A stretch of 64,000 bases of DNA, taken from positions 1-64,000 of the forward strand of contig CAZGLL010000003.1 of NCBI GenBank assembly GCA_964526225.1, read 5' to 3'. This document shows, piece by piece, positions 16,851 through 25,118 of the stretch (position 1 is its first letter; every line of letters begins with the position of its first letter). The notes below the pieces were generated by a model, which was given only the letters and a program-made list of their open reading frames with translations, ran no database searches and had not been told where the DNA came from. Origin of the DNA: DRYM01 sp964526225 (GTDB taxonomy: Archaea; Thermoproteota; Thermoprotei_A; EX4484-217-1). The translations under genes and the position numbers were made by a program.

Positions 16851-18146
16851 TTGAAGGAGCTAGTGCTCTTGCTGCTGGCACTACTCGTTGTCTTCTCAAG
16901 TATTTCGAAAACCCAACTTTACAGACACTACATTTCATTAGCGCTAGGTCTGTTAGCTTTAGCATTAGGGCTAATAATGCCGAGTAAAGCTATAGATTAC
17001 GTAAACTTTGATGTTCTCGGGCTAATCGTCGGTATGAGTATAATGTCAGTATACATGGAGATTTCAGGCTTGGTCGATATTGTTGCTTCAGCTATTGAAA
17101 GAAAAATTAAGAACGTTTTCACACTTTATTTTCTAATAACACTTACAGCAGGTATCATAAGTATTGCTTTAGAGAACGTAACAGTTGTTTTAATGATTCT
17201 CCCTATAGTTTACGCTCTTTCATCAAAGTTTAAAATAGACCCTAGACCTTTAGCTATAGGTGTTGCTTTAGCATCTAATCTTTCAGGATCAGCTACCATG
17301 ATAGGCGATCCTCAAGCAATAATTACCGCAGGATATTTTAACATAGGTTTTAGCGACTTCATAGTTTATAAGGGTAAACCATCAATGTTCTTCTTCACTA
17401 TCGCAGCAATGATAGCAGCATGCTTTGCAATATCTTACATTGGATCTAGGAAACACATTAGTGGAAATGTTACTCTAAAAACTAAAGAGAGTAGCGTAAA
17501 TGTTAGGGACAAGGTTTTTGCCTTAGAAACCATGTTTTTCCTAGGCTTAAAAATAGCACTACTTACGTTTAGATCTATCCTCAACCTCTCATTAACTGAA
17601 GTAGCAATAATAGCTGTTGCCGGCCTCTCGATAACTAGGCTTGCTAGTGGAGATAAAATGTCTGTTAAAGATGCTTTGATACGTGGTTTTGAATGGAAAA
17701 CCGTAATGTTCCTATTGGGTGTCTTTATTCTTTCAGGTGCTTTTGCTGAGCAAAGCTTAGCTAAGGACGTAGCGTATGCTATAATTAGCTATGCTGGTTT
17801 AAGCTTATTTACATTGACAACAGCTCTAGTATGGATTTCTGTTGTTATTTCAGCATTTATTGACAATATACCTTACATTACAGTTATGCTTCCTGTAATA
17901 GAGGAAATACATGTAAAAATAGGTGTTGAAGCAATAATGTTAGCGTGGGCTCTACTTTTAGGGGCTACATTAGGCGGAAATTTAACGTATATTGGAGCAT
18001 CAGCTAATGTCATAGCTGTTAGGAATCTTGAGGAACATGGTCACAAAGTGTCATTTACCGATTTTATAAAGCTCAGCATACCCTTCAATACTATTAGCGT
18101 TGTTACTGGCTGGATACTCTACGAGATCATATGGGTTCTCGCTTAA
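16851..18146 (+). CDS. Ion transporter superfamily permease, NhaD/ArsB (SLC13-like) type
   Basis: A 431-residue protein with about eleven membrane segments. It shows the family hallmarks twice, once in each half: ALENVTVVLMILPIV near residue 112 with SNLSGSATMIGDP near 147, and AFIDNIPYITVMLPV near residue 335 with GATLGGNLTYIGASANV near 373. These paired re-entrant motifs (D/E-N-x-x-x-x-x-x-x-P and G-N-x-x-x-I/G) define Na+/H+ antiporters of the NhaD type, arsenite permeases (ArsB) and dicarboxylate carriers. No arsenical genes are nearby, so I favour an ion or anion transporter without naming the substrate. Start TTG 16851. Confidence 0.88.
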   Translation: MKELVLLLLALLVVFSSISKTQLYRHYISLALGLLALALGLIMPSKAIDYVNFDVLGLIVGMSIMSVYMEISGLVDIVASAIERKIKNVFTLYFLITLTAGIISIALENVTVVLMILPIVYALSSKFKIDPRPLAIGVALASNLSGSATMIGDPQAIITAGYFNIGFSDFIVYKGKPSMFFFTIAAMIAACFAISYIGSRKHISGNVTLKTKESSVNVRDKVFALETMFFLGLKIALLTFRSILNLSLTEVAIIAVAGLSITRLASGDKMSVKDALIRGFEWKTVMFLLGVFILSGAFAEQSLAKDVAYAIISYAGLSLFTLTTALVWISVVISAFIDNIPYITVMLPVIEEIHVKIGVEAIMLAWALLLGATLGGNLTYIGASANVIAVRNLEEHGHKVSFTDFIKLSIPFNTISVVTGWILYEIIWVLA

Positions 18147-18470
18147 TTATTTGTACGCAATTTAGGTATTTCCCTTATTTCCTCAAGATTTCGCCAAGAA
18201 CTCTCATGCCCCGAGCTATTTCGCTTATAGAGTTTGTTATCTCGGAGCATTTGAACTTACCTCTTCAGCTACTCCATAGATTTAGCTTCATTAACAAACG
18301 CTATTATAATATTGTTACGTTACTTTGTTTCCAAAGGTACACTCGAATACCGTCGCCATATAGTCAAAATAAGGTTGCATTACTTAGCCATATTAATGTA
18401 GAGAGGGCTTAGCAGAATAACTCTTAAAAAATGCATTATACAATATGAGTGCTTGGTTAGGGTGGTTATC
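18147..18470. other. Intergenic stretch without a convincing gene
   Basis: About 320 bases between the permease and the next small gene. A rightward 93-codon frame starting inside the permease gene (18131-18412) has a composition (many Phe, Ser, Arg, Pro, His) unlike the window's proteins, and I do not accept it. The last 60 bases hold an AT-rich promoter-like segment and the GGTGG ribosome-binding site of the gene starting at 18471. Confidence 0.5.
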
Positions 18471-18758
18471 ATGAGCGAAGCAAGAAAGAAATTAAGAAAA
18501 ATACTTAAGGATCTAAATATGAAGCATGAAAGAACTCCCGATTTTATTTTAGACGCAGCTGAAAAACTCATAGACTTAGGATATGAAGAGGAAGCAGCAA
18601 AACTTCTTTCTAGTTATAAGCGTTTTGAAAGAAACATTGCTGCTGCCTACGAGTACGGTATTCAACTTGTTCAAACTTCCGGAATAAGTTCTTCTGTTGC
18701 CGCTTCTCAAATGTTGGAAAAACTTATCGAGATAGAGAAGAAAACGCGGGCAAAATAG
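18471..18758 (+). CDS. Small helical protein, unknown function
   Basis: About 95 residues from ATG 18471, chosen because a GGTGG ribosome-binding site lies seven bases upstream; a longer frame opens at GTG 18453. The protein is almost all helix: SEARKKLRKILKDLNM, FILDAAEKLIDLGYEEEAAKLL and AAYEYGIQLVQTSG, then a Lys-rich tail. The middle part resembles TPR-like helical hairpins. I do not recognise a family. It is a single gene, convergent with the cyclase gene 25 bases away. Confidence 0.6.
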   Translation: MSEARKKLRKILKDLNMKHERTPDFILDAAEKLIDLGYEEEAAKLLSSYKRFERNIAAAYEYGIQLVQTSGISSSVAASQMLEKLIEIEKKTRAK

Positions 18759-18783
18759 TGAAGGAAGAATAATGCTTCCATCT

Positions 18784-19434
18784 CTACTCTCCTTCAATTA
18801 TCGCAATTGCTCTAACAGGCGATGCCGAACCCTTTCTTATTTTCAGAGGTAGACCTATGAATTTAAACTCTGCTAATCCTACGAGTTTGTCAAGGTTTGT
18901 TAAGTTCTCGTAGAGAACAATTCCCTTAGGAAGCAATGTCTTATGTGCTGGAAAGGGGTAATGGTCAACGCTTGGAGCATCGAATCCTACACCATTCACT
19001 TCCAATTCTGCAATATATTTGGAAGATGCCCAGCCAAGACCTGGATGATTGAAGAAGTCAGCTGTACCTATTTTTCTATCATAACCGGTGTAGAATAGTA
19101 ATATCCATCCAGGACCCACATTAACGTTTAACCTCTCAAGTTGTGATTCAATATCTTCCGGTGTTATTTCATATTTTGGCGGCTTATTCGAAACATCTAT
19201 GACAACACCTTTGCCCATAAACCTCTCTAGAGGCATCTGTTCTACAGTTAAACCGTCTTTTACGAAGTGTGCGGGAACATCAACATGGGTAAGGGTATGT
19301 TCAACGAACATTAGCAAGTTAGAGTAATAACCATGCTCATCAATGGATGTCCACTTATGAACTATAGGTGTAGGGTACTCTGAGAAAACAGGCGCCCCAG
19401 CATATATTTCAAATGAAAGATCAATTATTTTCAT
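18784..19434 (-). CDS. Cyclase family protein (kynurenine formamidase-like fold)
   Basis: A 216-residue metal-dependent hydrolase of the cyclase/KynB family. The zinc motif HTHVDVPAHF is at about residues 48-57 and the partner region is GFDAPSVDHYPFPAHK near 149-164, both standard. Family members hydrolyse N-formylkynurenine or related amides and lactones; others are of unknown substrate. No tryptophan catabolism genes lie nearby, so the substrate is open. Transcribed alone, with a GGAGGTG ribosome-binding site just upstream of the ATG (read leftward, 19441-19447). Confidence 0.88.
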   Translation of the reverse strand: MKIIDLSFEIYAGAPVFSEYPTPIVHKWTSIDEHGYYSNLLMFVEHTLTHVDVPAHFVKDGLTVEQMPLERFMGKGVVIDVSNKPPKYEITPEDIESQLERLNVNVGPGWILLFYTGYDRKIGTADFFNHPGLGWASSKYIAELEVNGVGFDAPSVDHYPFPAHKTLLPKGIVLYENLTNLDKLVGLAEFKFIGLPLKIRKGSASPVRAIAIIEGE

Positions 19435-19509
19435 AACCTAGAACACCTCCTCAGCTCAGCGTTATCGCTATATGAGATAGTGTGTAGGTCCTAATATTTC
19501 TTCATTAAA

Positions 19510-20124
19510 TTACAGGTTCGACAATGTGAATCTTCTAATAAGTCTTTCAAATAGCTGTGTTCTCTTTAATTCGAATTTACCATTTTCGAGAAATTTTCTC
19601 ACAGTAGCGTAAATTGATAGGACAGCTAAAACGTGCTTACAGGGGTAGGTGAGGTTATGGTCGTGTATTCCAAGCATTTTTTCTCTACCAAGTGCTTTTT
19701 CAAGCCCTATTTCGTATGCTTTACATTCGCATAAACCTCTTTCCTCATCTACTATTATAAAGTAGGATAGTTCATCATAAGGTATTTTACCTTCTAAAAC
19801 AAGCCTCATCTTACCGTTAAGTCCTCTTGAAAGAACATATTTAGCAGGTTTAACTTTACCTTCGGCAATGCTTTTGCTCTCAATTCTAGCCTTAATAATT
19901 TTCTTTTCAGGATTAAATACTATAAGTTTGAAACGTTCCTCCTCAGCTACAAGGATTTCTTTAGCTCTTTCAAATAATTTAACAAGCTTAGAGTCCATTA
20001 CAGTCAATATTTCATTCCCGAAATACTCCCTAATACCATGTCTGAATACGTTTTTCAATGTTTCATGCTCCTTAAGAACTATTTCTAAAAGCTTTCCGTC
20101 TAGTTCAACTAAGTAATACGGCAT
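19510..20124 (-). CDS. SWIM zinc-finger protein
   Basis: About 204 residues from ATG 20122-20124 (MPYYLVELDGK); an open frame continues upstream to 20199 but that part reads poorly. The diagnostic feature is a SWIM finger, C-E-C near residue 141-143 and later C-K-H-V-L-A-V, the C-x-C-x(n)-C-x-H pattern, with 26 residues between the pairs. SWIM domains bind DNA or proteins and occur with recombination mediators (Shu2/SWS1) and SWI2/SNF2 ATPases. The N-terminal 130 residues are alpha/beta and unassigned. It is divergent from the ACT-V4R gene. A role in DNA repair is possible but only inferred. Confidence 0.72.
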   Translation of the reverse strand: MPYYLVELDGKLLEIVLKEHETLKNVFRHGIREYFGNEILTVMDSKLVKLFERAKEILVAEEERFKLIVFNPEKKIIKARIESKSIAEGKVKPAKYVLSRGLNGKMRLVLEGKIPYDELSYFIIVDEERGLCECKAYEIGLEKALGREKMLGIHDHNLTYPCKHVLAVLSIYATVRKFLENGKFELKRTQLFERLIRRFTLSNL

Positions 20125-20258
20125 TTTTATTACGCCTAACCGTAGTATTCCCACGAACATTCTTATTACACACTCTATTAACCTTTGTAGGCGATACAAC
20201 CAAGAAACTTTATAGGTGACATAAGTAGGAAGAATAATTACGTAATTTCCGGTTGATT

Positions 20259-21092
20259 ATGGTGGTAACGCTGAGTAACGAAGAAGATGTCGCATTAGAT
20301 GTAGGTAGGATTATTGCAAATAAATATCGTAAAATATATGGATTCATTATTGTAGCTAGAAACATTCCTGGCTCGTTTTATTCAATCCTTGAAACCTTCG
20401 CTAAAAACAGACTTAACATAGTATATTTTTCCACATCAGAACCGACGCTTAAAGAATACGGGAATTTCCTTCTTTATGTTGACTTTACAGATTCTAAAGT
20501 AAAGCCAGAAACCATAGTTGAAGAACTAAGTAAAAATGTTAACGTACGTTCAATAAGAATTATAAGGCCTGTGATTGAAGGCGTAATGGTTGATACATTA
20601 CACTTCCCCTTAATTATCAACGAGGAGAGAGCCATAATTTTCAGAAAGCCTATTTTCGAAGCATTAATAAATGGTCTAAGAGAAAGGTTTGGTTCAATAG
20701 GTGAAGCCTTCCTATACTACATAGGTTACGAAATAGGCAGGAAAGCTTTTAAGAACCACTACCAAATGTCGATAAGTAAAACCCCCGGAGAACTAGTAAG
20801 GATAAACGAGGTCTTGTTTAAAGCTGTCGGATGGGGTAAACTGAAGATTCTAGATTACGATAGTAGTAAGTGCTTTGCGATAGCTGTTGTTGAGAAATCT
20901 TTCGAATGCGAACTAGCGGGAAGAACGAATAAACCGTACAGTCAATTCATTAGAGGAGCACTTGCAGGATGGTTTTCTGAATTAACAGGTAAGAGTTGCG
21001 GCGCCGAAGAAACCAAATGTATTGCTAAGGGAGATCCATACTGTGAAATCCTCATAAAACCTGCTGTAGCACCCCCAACCCTATTCACATAA
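20259..21092 (+). CDS. ACT-like plus V4R domain protein
   Basis: About 277 residues from ATG 20259 (TTG 20253 is an alternative). Residues 25-105 look like an ACT domain (IIVARNIPGSFYSILETFAK, then a beta strand and helix), and the rest is a V4R domain, ending with the conserved three-Cys pattern G-K-S-C-G-A-E-E-T-K-C-x(7)-C-E-I. V4R domains bind small hydrophobic ligands or tetrapyrrole precursors and act as sensors or traffic proteins; ACT domains bind amino acids. The fusion suggests a ligand-responsive regulator without its own DNA-binding domain. A partner protein cannot be named. Confidence 0.82.
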   Translation: MVVTLSNEEDVALDVGRIIANKYRKIYGFIIVARNIPGSFYSILETFAKNRLNIVYFSTSEPTLKEYGNFLLYVDFTDSKVKPETIVEELSKNVNVRSIRIIRPVIEGVMVDTLHFPLIINEERAIIFRKPIFEALINGLRERFGSIGEAFLYYIGYEIGRKAFKNHYQMSISKTPGELVRINEVLFKAVGWGKLKILDYDSSKCFAIAVVEKSFECELAGRTNKPYSQFIRGALAGWFSELTGKSCGAEETKCIAKGDPYCEILIKPAVAPPTLFT

Positions 21093-21157
21093 ACCATTAC
21101 GACATCTAGACTTTCTTAAAAGAACCTATATAGTTAAGTTAGCCTATAAAACTAAAC

Positions 21158-22162
21158 GTGCTGAGTAGTGGTGTTAACTTAATGATGAGTGTTTCTGAAA
21201 AATTAATGATGTACTATCTTAGTAGAAAGAGGCTTATAGAGGAGAGAATGAAGGAAATTGTTTCATTAACAACGAAATTCGATCCTGTTTTCAAAGAAAC
21301 AGAAGCATATGATATGGTAATGTACGGTATTCATGGAGGTAAGAAGCTTAGAGGGGTTTTAACATTACTTACATGTGAAGCTTTAGGTGGAAACATTGAT
21401 AAAGCGTTGGATGCGGCTGTAGCTGTAGAGTTTGTTCATAACGCATCGTTAATTCATGATGATGTAATAGATGGTGATGAAGAAAGAAGAGGTAGGGAAA
21501 GCTTTTGGAAGAAATACGGGGTTACAGCTGCTATAATAAGCGGACATTATCTTATCTCATTAAGTCTCTCAATATTTAGAAAGTATGGTTGGAAAGCTGT
21601 TGAAGCCTTTAATAAAGCATGGATGAACACTTTGAAGGGAGGAATAATCGATATTTGGAAGGGTAAAACTTTCGATGAAAAACTCTACAAAATAATTGCT
21701 AAGCTTAAAACCGGAGAGTTCTTTGCAATAGCTTCACTTATGGGTGCAATTGCAGCTGAGAAAGAGAATTACGAGAAAATAGCTTACATGTACGGGTCCC
21801 AACTGGGTTTCGCATTTCAAATAGCGGACGACATAGTTGATTTGGTAAAGCTGCAAAGCAATAAAAACATTCTCTTACACTCTCTAAGCCTCCCAGCATT
21901 TGTAGCATGGGTTTTAGAAGGGAAAATTAAAGGAATTAAGAAGATCTCGCTAATATCATCAGAAGATCTTCTAAAAATAATAAAGGAAAATAATGTTTTG
22001 GAAAAAGCTCTCAATAAATTAAAAGATAAGGTAGCTGAAGTAGAGAAAATAGCTTCACTCTTCCCCGAAAACACATACAGCATGTTCCTTAAGGAAATAC
22101 CTAAATTAGCTATTAAGAAAATGCTTAGCGAAGCCCCTATGATTAGCAAGTTCATAATATAG
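21158..22162 (+). CDS. Polyprenyl diphosphate synthase (GGPP/FPP synthase type)
   Basis: A 334-residue all-helical isoprenyl diphosphate synthase. The first aspartate-rich motif is DDVID at residues 101-105 (LIHDDVIDGDEERRG) and the second DDIVD at 224-228 (FQIADDIVDL). It condenses isopentenyl diphosphate with allylic diphosphates, supplying archaeal lipid chains or quinone tails. The residues just before the first motif (V-H-N-A-S-L-I-H) are small, which often goes with longer products, but chain length cannot be fixed. GTG 21158 lies about 25 bases after a CCTATATAG TATA box, which suggests leaderless translation; ATG 21182 is an alternative. Confidence 0.9.
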   Translation: MLSSGVNLMMSVSEKLMMYYLSRKRLIEERMKEIVSLTTKFDPVFKETEAYDMVMYGIHGGKKLRGVLTLLTCEALGGNIDKALDAAVAVEFVHNASLIHDDVIDGDEERRGRESFWKKYGVTAAIISGHYLISLSLSIFRKYGWKAVEAFNKAWMNTLKGGIIDIWKGKTFDEKLYKIIAKLKTGEFFAIASLMGAIAAEKENYEKIAYMYGSQLGFAFQIADDIVDLVKLQSNKNILLHSLSLPAFVAWVLEGKIKGIKKISLISSEDLLKIIKENNVLEKALNKLKDKVAEVEKIASLFPENTYSMFLKEIPKLAIKKMLSEAPMISKFII

Positions 22163-22274
22163 TTTCAACACCGCTAAAGAATCTTAAAGTACCTAAACGC
22201 TAAAACCACTAAGTAAGGAATTCCTAGGAAAGTTAATTTATGAGAATATTCCTACTAAGAAATGGCAATTAAAA

Positions 22275-22538
22275 ATGATAGCTAAGATAGGGAGGAAGGA
22301 ACTAGTAATTAGAGAGGTACATACACATATAGACGCTAGAGAAATAATAAACATTATAAACAACGTTGTTTTAAGTAAGGATTTAAAAATGACCTTTGAT
22401 TTCGAAGGATCGCCAGGACCTCTCGGCGAAGGAATGACAATAAGGATAAGGTTTAGTAAGGAACTTTCAGACATCGTTATTAGTGTTTTAAAGAAAATTT
22501 TCGAGTTAAGAAGAATACCTGTAAAAGTAGTTAAGTAA
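22275..22538 (+). CDS. Small conserved-looking protein, unknown function
   Basis: An 87-residue alpha/beta protein: beta strand MIAKIGRKELVIREV, helix DAREIINIINNVVL, a Gly/Pro-rich loop F-E-G-S-P-G-P-L-G-E-G-M, beta strand TIRIRFSKE and a final helix plus strand. The Gly-rich loop suggests nucleotide or RNA contact, but I do not recognise a family. Codon use is like its neighbours and the ATG sits 110 bases after the prenyl synthase stop. Confidence 0.55.
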   Translation: MIAKIGRKELVIREVHTHIDAREIINIINNVVLSKDLKMTFDFEGSPGPLGEGMTIRIRFSKELSDIVISVLKKIFELRRIPVKVVK

Positions 22539-22828
22539 GCCTTTTTCTTCATGAGCGGTTTTCAACGGTATCTTAAACCATTTGCGCAAGATATTTCTAT
22601 TCATTATTCGCCGAATCCCTTCCTAATTAGCGCTATTAGCTGTGCTTTAACATTAAACCAATTCTTTAACGAGAACCCAAACCCTAGAAGATACATTAAC
22701 GCTACTTTCTTTTTAACCAATAGTGTATGTTTTTCATTTAACTTCTTGAAAAACCTTACGTTACCTACATTACCACTTAACGTTGCTTTCTGTACTTAAC
22801 TTAAGAGCCTTCGTATTTTAAAGGATAG
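22539..22828. other. Intergenic stretch, no accepted gene
   Basis: About 290 bases between two genes on opposite strands. Rightward, an 82-codon frame (22551-22799) is rich in Phe, Asn, Ser and Pro, which is typical of the complement of coding-like DNA. Leftward, a frame of about 60 codons between stops has a plausible Lys/Leu/Val composition but only a late TTG or ATG start. I leave both out of the gene list; a decayed gene on the minus strand is possible. Confidence 0.4.
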
Positions 22829-24151
22829 TTAGCCGACTAGTACACCTTTAATTTTCATAGGTGGTGAATACTCAGACATCCTATATCCTTTTTCGAATGA
22901 GGGTTTCTGTTTAAGTTCTTTGCCTAACCCCTCAATATTGTTTAAATATTTCGGTATTTGGAGTTTAATGTGATTTATTAGCACGGGTTCTTTGAGTTCT
23001 CCTTTCTCAATAATCCATGCGACTTCGGGAATTAAGGTAACTATATTATTTAAGGAAAGCTCTGCCATAACAAGTCCTTCAACATATATTCCCTCCCTAG
23101 TTTCTTCGATGAGTTCATCAAATCCCCAATCAGAGGGTTTAACAACTATGTTGCTAGCTAAAGCTTTAGGTTTATGGAAAAGCCCTCTCGCATTACCTAA
23201 AGGCTCAACATTCCATTTAGCAGCTGTTTCTCGAGTATGAATTAGGTTTACTATTTCACCATCCTCAATTAATGTCTTCCTCTTGGCAATAACGCCTTCG
23301 TCGTCGAAAGCGTAAGATCCGAATCCCCATGGAATAGTGGGGTCATCTATTAGCGTTATTTTCGATTTAAGAAACCTATATGGTAACTTTATTTTAGCAC
23401 GTATAGTATCTGCTTCAAGCATATGTGCTACTTCGTGGAAAATTGCTGCTGAAGTCGTATGGTCAAACACTACATCCCATTTCAAACCTCTCTTTAGAGG
23501 ATGAAGTAATTTGGCTTTAGAACATGCTTTAGCGCGTTCAGCTACCCTATCGGCTAATTTGAGGAAGAAACTTTCATCAATAGATACTAGGTTTCCAAGA
23601 TACCCTATTATTTCTCCAGCTATCCCTCTTCTCATCGCTTCTGAAACACCATAAACTAGGATGTATGTTGAATTCGTTTCTTCCTCTGCTTCGGCGTTTT
23701 CGCTTGATACGTATTGCTTATATGTTTTAGACAGAGTAACTATTACTTCGCATCCACTGCAGCCTTTATCAATTATTCTATCACATAGCGTTTCAGAAAG
23801 CTCCAATGCCTTCTCTTTATCTTTAACATCAATTTTTGAACTTAACACATATTTCCCTCTAACAGGACTAGGTATTTTATACCATTCACCTCTTTTCCCT
23901 TCAGCATGTAAGGCTTTTTCAACAGTTCTGTTTAAGATCATATCTATTTTCGAAAGGTCATATGTTGAGTTAATAATCCACCTACCTTTATTGAAAGCTC
24001 TAATAGCATAAACAGTCGATTTGTTTTCATTAACTTCAACACTCCCATTACGATAACCTACTTGAAATTCCTCTATGGAGTAAACTATTAAGTCCAAATA
24101 CTCTATGTTATGCGCTTTTTCGAAAAACTTCTTCTTAAACCAAAGAGACAT
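22829..24151 (-). CDS. TldD/PmbA (peptidase U62) family metalloprotease with shortened zinc motif
   Basis: A 440-residue TldD-like protein. TldD with its partner PmbA/TldE degrades unfolded or modified peptides in bacteria; TldD carries the zinc site HExxxH. Here the site reads H239-E-V-A-H243-M-L-E-A-D, so one residue is missing between the histidines and the motif becomes HExxH with the downstream E-A-D kept. The rest, including the glycine-rich N-A-R-G region near residue 319, follows the family. No PmbA gene is adjacent. Function as an active protease is likely but the changed motif makes it less certain. Confidence 0.83.
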   Translation of the reverse strand: MSLWFKKKFFEKAHNIEYLDLIVYSIEEFQVGYRNGSVEVNENKSTVYAIRAFNKGRWIINSTYDLSKIDMILNRTVEKALHAEGKRGEWYKIPSPVRGKYVLSSKIDVKDKEKALELSETLCDRIIDKGCSGCEVIVTLSKTYKQYVSSENAEAEEETNSTYILVYGVSEAMRRGIAGEIIGYLGNLVSIDESFFLKLADRVAERAKACSKAKLLHPLKRGLKWDVVFDHTTSAAIFHEVAHMLEADTIRAKIKLPYRFLKSKITLIDDPTIPWGFGSYAFDDEGVIAKRKTLIEDGEIVNLIHTRETAAKWNVEPLGNARGLFHKPKALASNIVVKPSDWGFDELIEETREGIYVEGLVMAELSLNNIVTLIPEVAWIIEKGELKEPVLINHIKLQIPKYLNNIEGLGKELKQKPSFEKGYRMSEYSPPMKIKGVLVG

Positions 24152-24194
24152 AATTTGTCTCTCCTAGAGAAGAAATCTCTTTCTAAGCTACCTC

Positions 24195-24503
24195 TTAACC
24201 TTTATCGTTGTAAAGGCTTTTTACACCATACACTTTCGCTATAAGCTTAGCTGGAATGATTATTCCAACTCTATCCTCTACATTCAATATGTCATCTATG
24301 GAATAACCTTTTCTCTTAGCGTAAACTAATGCTTTTTCTAAAATATTCTCAACTATTTTTTCGCTTCTAAATTGTTCGAGCTCTAAAATTTGCTTTAAAG
24401 CAAACATGTAATCTTCAAATTCATCCGAAAAACACGCTTTAAGAAGATGATATAGTGCGTTTTCAACCAAAACTACTTCCCTAACTAAATCCTGACTTAA
24501 CAT
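24195..24503 (-). CDS. Helical protein, unknown function
   Basis: A 102-residue, mostly helical protein: long helices at QDLVREVVLVENALYHLLKA and DYMFALKQILELEQFRSEK, then EKALVYAKRKGYSIDDIL. No cysteines beyond one and no recognised motif. It lies 43 bases upstream, on the same strand, of the TldD-like gene, so both may be one transcription unit starting from the AT-rich region at 24504-24571 shared with the Lrp gene. Confidence 0.5.
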   Translation of the reverse strand: MLSQDLVREVVLVENALYHLLKACFSDEFEDYMFALKQILELEQFRSEKIVENILEKALVYAKRKGYSIDDILNVEDRVGIIIPAKLIAKVYGVKSLYNDKG

Positions 24504-24520
24504 CGAAACCCACCCTTTAA

Positions 24521-24536
24521 GTATTTGTAAAAATAC
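24521..24536. promoter_or_regulatory. Inverted repeat GTATTT-GTAA-AAATAC in a divergent promoter
   Basis: The perfect 6-bp arms flank a four-base centre in the 68 bases between the divergent starts at 24503 and 24572. Lrp/AsnC regulators bind such A/T-rich dyads and often control their own gene, so this is a candidate operator of the Lrp protein encoded at 24572. Sequence symmetry is seen; binding is inferred. Confidence 0.45.
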
Positions 24537-24571
24537 CTAAATAGTTTAGAGGATTCGTAGAGGTTAAGATA

Positions 24572-25021
24572 TTGGTAATACTTGACGATTTAGATAGGAA
24601 AATTATCGCATCACTGCAGATTGATGGTAGAATACCGTTTTCAAGGCTTGCTAAACATCTTAGAGTAAGTGAAAGCACAATTTACTTAAGAATTAAGAAA
24701 CTAAGAGATTCAGGAATTCTAAGAGGCTTCACAGTAGATATTGATCATAGGAGATTAGGTAAAGACACAATAGCCTACGTTTTCGTAAAGACTACTCCTA
24801 GACAGCATCAAAGAGCAACCAAGGTTATAATGAATATTGACGATATTTACGAATTACATGAAATAACTGGTGAATACCAACTTATTCTTAAAATCATAAC
24901 TGATTCGAGAAGAAAACTTAACGAAATAGTTAGAAGGCTAAGGAGAGTTGACGGAGTTAGAGAAATCTATGTTACCTTAGTTCTTCAAACACATAAGGAG
25001 GAAAGAACAGTAAAGGTTTAG
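24572..25021 (+). CDS. Lrp/AsnC family transcriptional regulator
   Basis: A 149-residue regulator of standard layout: an N-terminal winged helix (ILDDLDRKIIASLQIDGR, then FSRLAKHLRVSESTIYLRIKKL) and a C-terminal RAM domain (AYVFVKTTP, ITGEYQLILKII) that binds amino acids and forms octamers. The start codon is TTG or ATT-near; I kept TTG 24572. Target and effector are not evident. It is divergent from the helical protein/TldD unit. Confidence 0.92.
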   Translation: MVILDDLDRKIIASLQIDGRIPFSRLAKHLRVSESTIYLRIKKLRDSGILRGFTVDIDHRRLGKDTIAYVFVKTTPRQHQRATKVIMNIDDIYELHEITGEYQLILKIITDSRRKLNEIVRRLRRVDGVREIYVTLVLQTHKEERTVKV

Positions 25022-25118
25022 CTTAGGGTCAGTTTGAGAGCTCAACATCACCTATCAGATGGTTTGCTAATCTTCATCCCTAAAATATTATGTAATGCCA
25101 AGAGGGTATTTAAGAAGC

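Noticed and set aside
18131..18412. 93-codon rightward frame after the NhaD/ArsB-type permease
   Set aside because: It begins inside the permease gene, and its Phe/Ser/Arg/Pro/His-rich composition does not look like the neighbours.
22551..22799. 82-codon rightward frame, and about 60 codons on the opposite strand
   Set aside because: Rightward composition is antisense-like; leftward has only late starts. No family match for either.
24572..25021. Lrp gene and the stand-alone RAM gene at 32990 as a linked pair
   Set aside because: They are 8 kb apart with unrelated genes between; nothing but the shared domain connects them.
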